From NCBI GenBank assembly GCA_958403385.1, contig CATXXC010000009.1, forward strand, positions 1-64,000: a DNA stretch of 64,000 nt. The letters are read 5' to 3'. Each line of letters begins with the position of its first letter. Position 1 is the stretch's first letter. Position numbers and translations under genes: made by a program. The stretch comes from an uncultured Collinsella sp. (GTDB taxonomy: Bacteria; Actinomycetota; Coriobacteriia; Coriobacteriales; Coriobacteriaceae). This document shows, in pieces, positions 61,371 to 64,000 of this stretch. Under the pieces are notes generated by a model. That model had not been told where the DNA came from and did no database searches. It was given only the letters and a program-made list of their open reading frames with translations.

Positions 61371-62702
61371 ATGAAGTACTTTGGCACCGACGGCTTTCGC
61401 GGTGAGGCCAACGTTGGGCTGACGGTAGAGCACGCTTATAAGATTGGCCGTTTTGTGGGCTGGTATTACGGCGCCAACCGCAGTGCTAAGGCGCGCGTTA
61501 TCGTGGGCAAGGACACACGTCGCTCGAGTTATATGTTCGAGGCGGCGCTGGTGAGCGGTCTGGTCGCGAGCGGTGCGGACGCCTATATGCTGCACGTGAT
61601 CCCGACGCCGGGCGTGGCACATCAGACCGTGGAGGGCTGCTTCGATTGCGGCATCATGATCAGTGCGAGCCACAACCCGTTTTGCGATAACGGCATTAAG
61701 CTCGTCAACAGCGACGGTTTTAAGATGGACGAGGACGTGCTGGAGCTCATCGAGGACTATATCGATGGCAAGAGCGAGGTTCCGCTGGCTACGGGCAACC
61801 ACATTGGCGCCACGGTGGACTACATGCAGGGCCGCAACCGCTATATTGCCTCGCTCATCGCGAGCGCGAACTTTTCGCTGCAGGGCGTCAAGATCGGTCT
61901 CGACTGCGCCAACGGCTCGGCATCCTCGGTGGCCAAGCCGGTGTTCGACGCGCTGGGCGCCGATGTGCGCGTGATCAACGCCGCGCCCGACGGATTTAAC
62001 ATCAATGTGGACTGTGGCTCCACGCATATGGAGCGCCTGCAGCGCCACGTGGTGGAGCAGGGCCTGGACGTGGGCTTTGCCTATGACGGCGATGCCGATC
62101 GCTGCTCGGCCGTGGACGAGCGCGGTCGCGTGGTCGACGGCGATCAAATCCTGTACGTGTGCGGCGTGTACCTGAACAAGCACGGGCGCCTTTCGGGTGG
62201 TACCGTGGTGCCGACGATCGCCAGCAACTTTGGCCTGATCAAGTCGCTGGAGCTTGCCGGTCTGAGCGCCGTGACCAGCGGCGTGGGCGACCGTCACGTG
62301 TATGCCAAGATGCGCGAGGGCGGCTACAGCCTGGGCGGCGAGCAGACGGGCCATACGATCTTTGGCGATATCGAGCGCACGGGCGACGGCATTATGACCT
62401 CGCTGCGCGTGATGGAAGTGATTCGTGCCGAGCGCGAGACGCTCTCGCAGCTCACGGCTCCGTGCAAGCTGCTGCCGCAGGCGCAGGTGGCCGTGCACGT
62501 GGCGGACAAGGACGCCGCGCTCGAGAACATGGGCGTGCAGAACGCCATCGCCGAGGCCGAGGCTGCGCTGGCAGGCGAGGGCCGCGTGCTCGTACGCAAG
62601 AGCGGAACCGAGTCTGTGATTCGCGTTTTGGCCGAAGCCCCCGACCAAGCATCCGCCGACGCCGCCATGAAGCGCATCGCCAACGCGCTCGAGGCTCTGT
62701 AA
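61371..62702 (+). CDS. glmM: Phosphoglucosamine mutase
   Basis: This 443-residue enzyme converts glucosamine-6-phosphate to glucosamine-1-phosphate for peptidoglycan and UDP-GlcNAc. KYFGTDGFRGEAN opens the protein, the phosphoserine is Ser100 in SASHNPFCDNGIK, the magnesium loop is DGDADRC, and GGEQTGHTIF and RKSGTES bind sugar and phosphate. The length is normal. AAGGAGAG precedes the ATG. Its product pathway could draw on hexosamine phosphate from the SIS/PTS block, but no direct link is shown. Confidence 0.96.
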   Translation: MKYFGTDGFRGEANVGLTVEHAYKIGRFVGWYYGANRSAKARVIVGKDTRRSSYMFEAALVSGLVASGADAYMLHVIPTPGVAHQTVEGCFDCGIMISASHNPFCDNGIKLVNSDGFKMDEDVLELIEDYIDGKSEVPLATGNHIGATVDYMQGRNRYIASLIASANFSLQGVKIGLDCANGSASSVAKPVFDALGADVRVINAAPDGFNINVDCGSTHMERLQRHVVEQGLDVGFAYDGDADRCSAVDERGRVVDGDQILYVCGVYLNKHGRLSGGTVVPTIASNFGLIKSLELAGLSAVTSGVGDRHVYAKMREGGYSLGGEQTGHTIFGDIERTGDGIMTSLRVMEVIRAERETLSQLTAPCKLLPQAQVAVHVADKDAALENMGVQNAIAEAEAALAGEGRVLVRKSGTESVIRVLAEAPDQASADAAMKRIANALEAL

Positions 62703-62709
62703 GGTAGTC

Positions 62710-62733
62710 ATTGGGGACGTTCTTAAACGACTA
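62710..62733. repeat. Half-copy of the GGGGACGTTC palindrome
   Basis: ATTGGGGACGTTCTTAAACG matches the left halves at 31810 and 40229, but the right arm is missing here. It lies just after the glmM stop, immediately before a terminator. Confidence 0.7.
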
Positions 62734-62738
62734 GGTGG

Positions 62739-62782
62739 AAAGGGGACGCTGCGGATTGGTTCCGCGGCGTCCCCTTTGCGTT
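62739..62782. terminator. Bidirectional terminator between glmM and the carboxypeptidase
   Basis: AAAGGGGACGCTGCGGA and TCCGCGGCGTCCCCTTT pair over 17 bp with one G-T wobble. A- and T-runs at the ends let it serve both convergent genes. Confidence 0.85.
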
Positions 62783-62799
62783 GGCGTGTCGGTTATGCC

Positions 62800-64000
62800 T
62801 TACAGCTCGTAGAGCGTGGTGAACTTGTCCTGCAGGTAGTTGCAGTAGTAGCGGGCATCGAACGCCATGCCGCACGCGCCCTTGATGAGCTCCGGCGCGT
62901 CCTTGGCGCGGCCCCACTGCCAAATGTGCTCGCCCAGCCAGGCACGGACTGGCGCCAGGTCACCGCTCGCGCAGGCGCCGTTAAGGTCGACGCCGTCGCG
63001 GCACATGGCCGGCACAAACATGGCGTCGTAGGCACTGCCCAGCGCATACGTGGGGAAGTAGCCAAACGAGCCGCCGCTCCAGTGCGTATCCTGCAGGCAG
63101 CCGTGCGTGTCGTCGGGAACGGGAATGCCCAGGTACTCGTCCATAAAGTGGTTCCAAAGCGCGGGGATGTCCTTGGCCGTGGCCTCGCCGGCAAACAGCA
63201 TGCGCTCGATCTCGTAGCGCACCATAACGTGCAGCGGATAGGTGAGCTCGTCGGCCTCGGTGCGGATCAGCGACGGCTGTGCGATGTTCACGGCGTGGTA
63301 GAGCGTGTCCTCGTCGACGTCGCCGTAGACCTCGGGTGCGTGGCGGCGCAGCACCTCGAGCAGCGGTCCCATAAAGGCGCGGCTGCGACCCACGGTGTTT
63401 TCGAAAAAGCGGCTCTGGCTCTCGTGGATGCCCATGGAGGTGCCACCCTCCAGGCACGTGCGCGCATAGGCGGGGTTCACGCCCAGCTCGTACATGGCGT
63501 GACCTGCCTCGTGGATGATGCTGAAGACGTTGGAGATACAGTCGTTCTCGTAGATGTGCGTCGCGATGCGCGCATCGCCCACGGCAAAGCCCTCGCTAAA
63601 CGGATGCTCGGTAAAGGCAAGCGTGGTGTCGTCCAGGTTAAGACCGACGAGCTTCATCAGGTCGAAGCTCATGGCTCGCTGGGCGGCCTCGGGCACATGC
63701 GCGTGCAAAAAGTCGGCAGCGGGCTGCTGGCCGCGCTCGCCGATGGCGTGCACGAGCGGCACGACCGTGGCCTTGACCTCGTCGCAAAACGCGTCGAAGC
63801 TCTTGGCAGAAAGACCACGCTCGTACTGGTCGAGCCAAACGTCGTATGGGTCGCGCTGGGGGTCCATGAGCTCTGCCTGATGCTTAAGTTGGGCGACGAT
63901 CTTGTCCACATAGGGCTCAAAGCTCGCCCAGTCATTGGCCGTCTTGGCCTTGTGCCACACGGCATCGGCCTCGCAGGTGAGCCTGGTCCAGGCCTCGGCC
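62800..64000 (-). CDS. M32-family (Taq-type) carboxypeptidase, 5' end beyond the window
   Basis: About 400 of roughly 500 residues are present; the frame is open to the window edge (upstream codons read AEAWTRLTCEADAVWHK), so the N-terminus is missing. HEAGH in FSIIHEAGHAMYELG is the zinc HExxH motif, and GTSMGIHESQSRFFEN supplies the third ligand Glu and the HES(Q/x)SR signature of the family. M32 enzymes remove C-terminal amino acids from peptides with broad specificity in the cytoplasm. Confidence 0.93.
   Translation of the reverse strand, partial: AEAWTRLTCEADAVWHKAKTANDWASFEPYVDKIVAQLKHQAELMDPQRDPYDVWLDQYERGLSAKSFDAFCDEVKATVVPLVHAIGERGQQPAADFLHAHVPEAAQRAMSFDLMKLVGLNLDDTTLAFTEHPFSEGFAVGDARIATHIYENDCISNVFSIIHEAGHAMYELGVNPAYARTCLEGGTSMGIHESQSRFFENTVGRSRAFMGPLLEVLRRHAPEVYGDVDEDTLYHAVNIAQPSLIRTEADELTYPLHVMVRYEIERMLFAGEATAKDIPALWNHFMDEYLGIPVPDDTHGCLQDTHWSGGSFGYFPTYALGSAYDAMFVPAMCRDGVDLNGACASGDLAPVRAWLGEHIWQWGRAKDAPELIKGACGMAFDARYYCNYLQDKFTTLYEL

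Overview
The window is GC-rich, densely coding bacterial DNA. Gene content and style point to an anaerobic gut actinobacterium of class Coriobacteriia, most likely Collinsella. The pointers are mannose-family PTS genes, rubrerythrin, LytTR two-component pairs, FrlB-like SIS deglycases, a MetA-type acyltransferase and AbiEi/DUF559-like proteins in a high-GC background. The genus is an inference from family knowledge; no search was run.

Layout. 1-1.4 kb: an IS110-family transposase gene, cut by the window edge and broken by one in-frame stop, with structured and repetitive DNA beside it. 1.4-5.7 kb: a C39-like membrane-anchored peptidase, then an APC transporter and a metal-dependent amidohydrolase. 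5.8-14.4 kb: two paralogous LytS-type kinase/LytTR regulator pairs, with a zinc-dependent phospholipase C-like protein, an MFS carrier, a glycosyltransferase and a small metallophosphoesterase between and after them. 14.4-19.1 kb: a 38-bp perfect inverted repeat, tRNA-Asp, an Rrf2 regulator with a MutY-like glycosylase lacking the Fe-S motif, rubrerythrin, and two small membrane proteins set among two copies of a hairpin element. 19.2-29.7 kb: housekeeping and repair genes (rmuC, ABC exporter, nth, mfd, PAP2 phosphatase, threonine aldolase-like enzyme, GNAT).

29.7-44.2 kb is the most coherent metabolic block. It holds three GntR/UTRA regulators, three FrlB-like SIS sugar-phosphate deglycases/isomerases, a complete mannose-family PTS (EIIAB, EIIC, EIID), a HAD phosphatase, an EamA transporter, a YitT protein and RecQ. 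Each regulator has its own repeated operator-like motif. The simplest reading is uptake and phosphorylation of Amadori products or amino sugars by the PTS, then cleavage by SIS enzymes. 44.3-52.1 kb: lactate/2-hydroxyacid dehydrogenase, homoserine acyltransferase, an AbiEi/DUF559-like protein, 5-formyl-THF cyclo-ligase and a large M16C protease. 52.2-57.5 kb looks accessory: a Schlafen-AlbA/HATPase/wHTH protein behind a dense operator array, an HNH nuclease that may be modification-dependent, a zinc-ribbon protein, a DUF5710-like protein, an orphan, and tRNA-Val. 57.8-64 kb: EamA transporter, DUF4012 protein, glmM and a partial M32 carboxypeptidase.

The most unusual feature is the intergenic DNA. 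Several families of structured repeats are present. In two families, copies share loops and linkers almost exactly while the long pairing arms have entirely different sequences that still pair within each copy. Others are strings of degenerate direct repeats that end in a near-perfect hairpin built from the same unit. These may be structured RNAs, a non-autonomous mobile element class, or products of template-switch correction, and they are the best candidates for something undescribed.
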